This document shows, one piece after another, positions 5,246 to 5,880 of a stretch of 5,880 nt of DNA. Position 1 is the first letter of the stretch; every line of letters begins with the position of its first letter. The notes under the pieces were generated by a model, which was not told where the DNA came from, did not search any database, and saw only the letters and a list, made by a program, of their open reading frames with translations. Origin of the DNA: Janthinobacterium lividum (GTDB lineage Bacteria > Pseudomonadota > Gammaproteobacteria > Steroidobacterales > Steroidobacteraceae); assembly GCA_943327025.2 (NCBI GenBank), contig CALPVO020000158.1:1-5880 (forward strand), read 5' to 3'. A program made the translations under genes and the position numbers.

Positions 5246-5880
5246 GTGATCGCCTCGTTTGCCGGTTGGCTGCTGCGTTCGCCAGGCCGTGCGGCTTTGG
5301 CGGCTGCGGTCGCCGGGTTGCTGGTCTGGCCGACCGGCATCATGCTCACCGCGTGGGCGCCAGGGGCAGTGTTGGCCTGTCTGGTGTTCGCCGGCAAGCA
5401 GTCGCCCAAGTGGGTGCCTGCTTCCCTCATCGCCGCGGGTATCCCGCTGGCGTGGGGGCTAGGGCAGGGTGTGGGGACGGTCATCGGCGCCGGTTTGGCA
5501 GCAGCGCTGCTGCTGCCGACGGTGGGCTTGGCGGCTTGGCTACGTCGAACCAACTCGCTCAGCTACACCCTGCAAATGGCAACGGTGGTGGCCATAGCGG
5601 GTACCCTCGGGGCCAACGTGCTCGTGGACGACTCCAAGTCGTTCTGGCAGCCGTTCCTGGTGGGTGTCGAGCAGATGATGCAGCAGATGGCCGGCGCCGG
5701 GGGTGACCCTGAACTTGCGGCGGCCTCTCACCAGTTGGCCGAAGCCTATGGGCGTATCGCCTGGGGGCTGGCGGCTTGGCTGGTGATGCTCCATGCACTC
5801 CTTGGGGTGTTCGTGGGGCTCTTCTGGTTCGGGCGCTCGCGTGGTACGCACGAGCTCGGTCCACGTTTCCGTGCCTTGAA
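5246..5880 (+). CDS. DUF2232-like polytopic inner-membrane protein (3' end cut by window edge)
   Basis: The frame from GTG 5246 is open for 211 codons to the right edge. It encodes a hydrophobic protein. Likely membrane segments lie at about 16-36, 37-50, 58-74, 76-98, 108-127 and 171-196. A polar stretch at about 128-168 (DDSKSFWQPF, then MMQQM) sits between the last two. In Pseudomonas-type genomes a DUF2232 membrane protein lies exactly here, between rpsR and rplI, and the N-terminal pattern (short helix, Arg-rich turn, Ala-rich helix) fits. Its function is not established, to my knowledge. The start is uncertain. GTG 5246 is 13 bases after the rpsR stop and has GAAGG only two bases upstream, which is too close for a good ribosome site. 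An ATT at 5228 and later TTG codons are alternatives. Family assignment rests on context plus topology. Confidence 0.8.
   Translation, partial: MIASFAGWLLRSPGRAALAAAVAGLLVWPTGIMLTAWAPGAVLACLVFAGKQSPKWVPASLIAAGIPLAWGLGQGVGTVIGAGLAAALLLPTVGLAAWLRRTNSLSYTLQMATVVAIAGTLGANVLVDDSKSFWQPFLVGVEQMMQQMAGAGGDPELAAASHQLAEAYGRIAWGLAAWLVMLHALLGVFVGLFWFGRSRGTHELGPRFRAL

Noticed and set aside
4606..5553. Open frame of 315 codons on the minus strand across rpsF, rpsR and the membrane protein gene
   Set aside because: It overlaps three real genes in antisense and has low-complexity Ala/Pro/Arg composition with no family features.

Overview
The window looks like a stretch of core chromosome from a GC-rich gammaproteobacterium. 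Two things point there. The gene order rnr, rlmB, rpsF, rpsR, then a DUF2232-type membrane protein gene is the arrangement I know from Pseudomonas and relatives, where rplI and dnaB follow. There is also no priB between rpsF and rpsR, unlike Escherichia. A placement among Pseudomonas-like or Chromatiales-like gammaproteobacteria is inference; a genus cannot be named from this sequence.

Left part (1 to about 1017), minus strand. A gene for an exported, tryptophan- and arginine-rich protein of unknown function starts at 719 and runs off the left edge with no stop. Upstream of it are a 213-base gap with small GC hairpins and a complete tRNA-Leu(CAG) gene (1017 down to 933) with an encoded CCA end. 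The tRNA has its own good sigma70-type promoter (TTGACA, 17 bp, TACCTT) with a GC-rich discriminator.

Divergent region (1018 to 1208). The tRNA fires left and rnr fires right. The region holds a perfect 15-base dyad and two hairpins in the presumed 5' leader of rnr. The second hairpin sits just upstream of the rnr Shine-Dalgarno sequence.

Right part (1209 to 5880), plus strand. rnr encodes RNase R, with all catalytic aspartates and a basic tail that contains a KHKS tandem repeat. rlmB follows three bases later and encodes the 23S rRNA G2251 2'-O-methyltransferase. A 205-base gap then carries a candidate promoter and a structured leader ahead of rpsF (S6). rpsR (S18) follows, then the first 211 codons of a DUF2232-like polytopic membrane protein that runs off the right edge. 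The shared theme is RNA and ribosomes: RNase R degrades structured RNA and takes part in rRNA and trans-translation quality control, RlmB modifies 23S rRNA, and S6 and S18 bind together in the 30S platform and probably control their own mRNA.

I see no mobile element, CRISPR array, defence gene or clearly new system. The points most worth a second look are the unknown exported protein, the structured rpsF and rnr leaders, and the poorly understood membrane protein inside the ribosomal protein operon.
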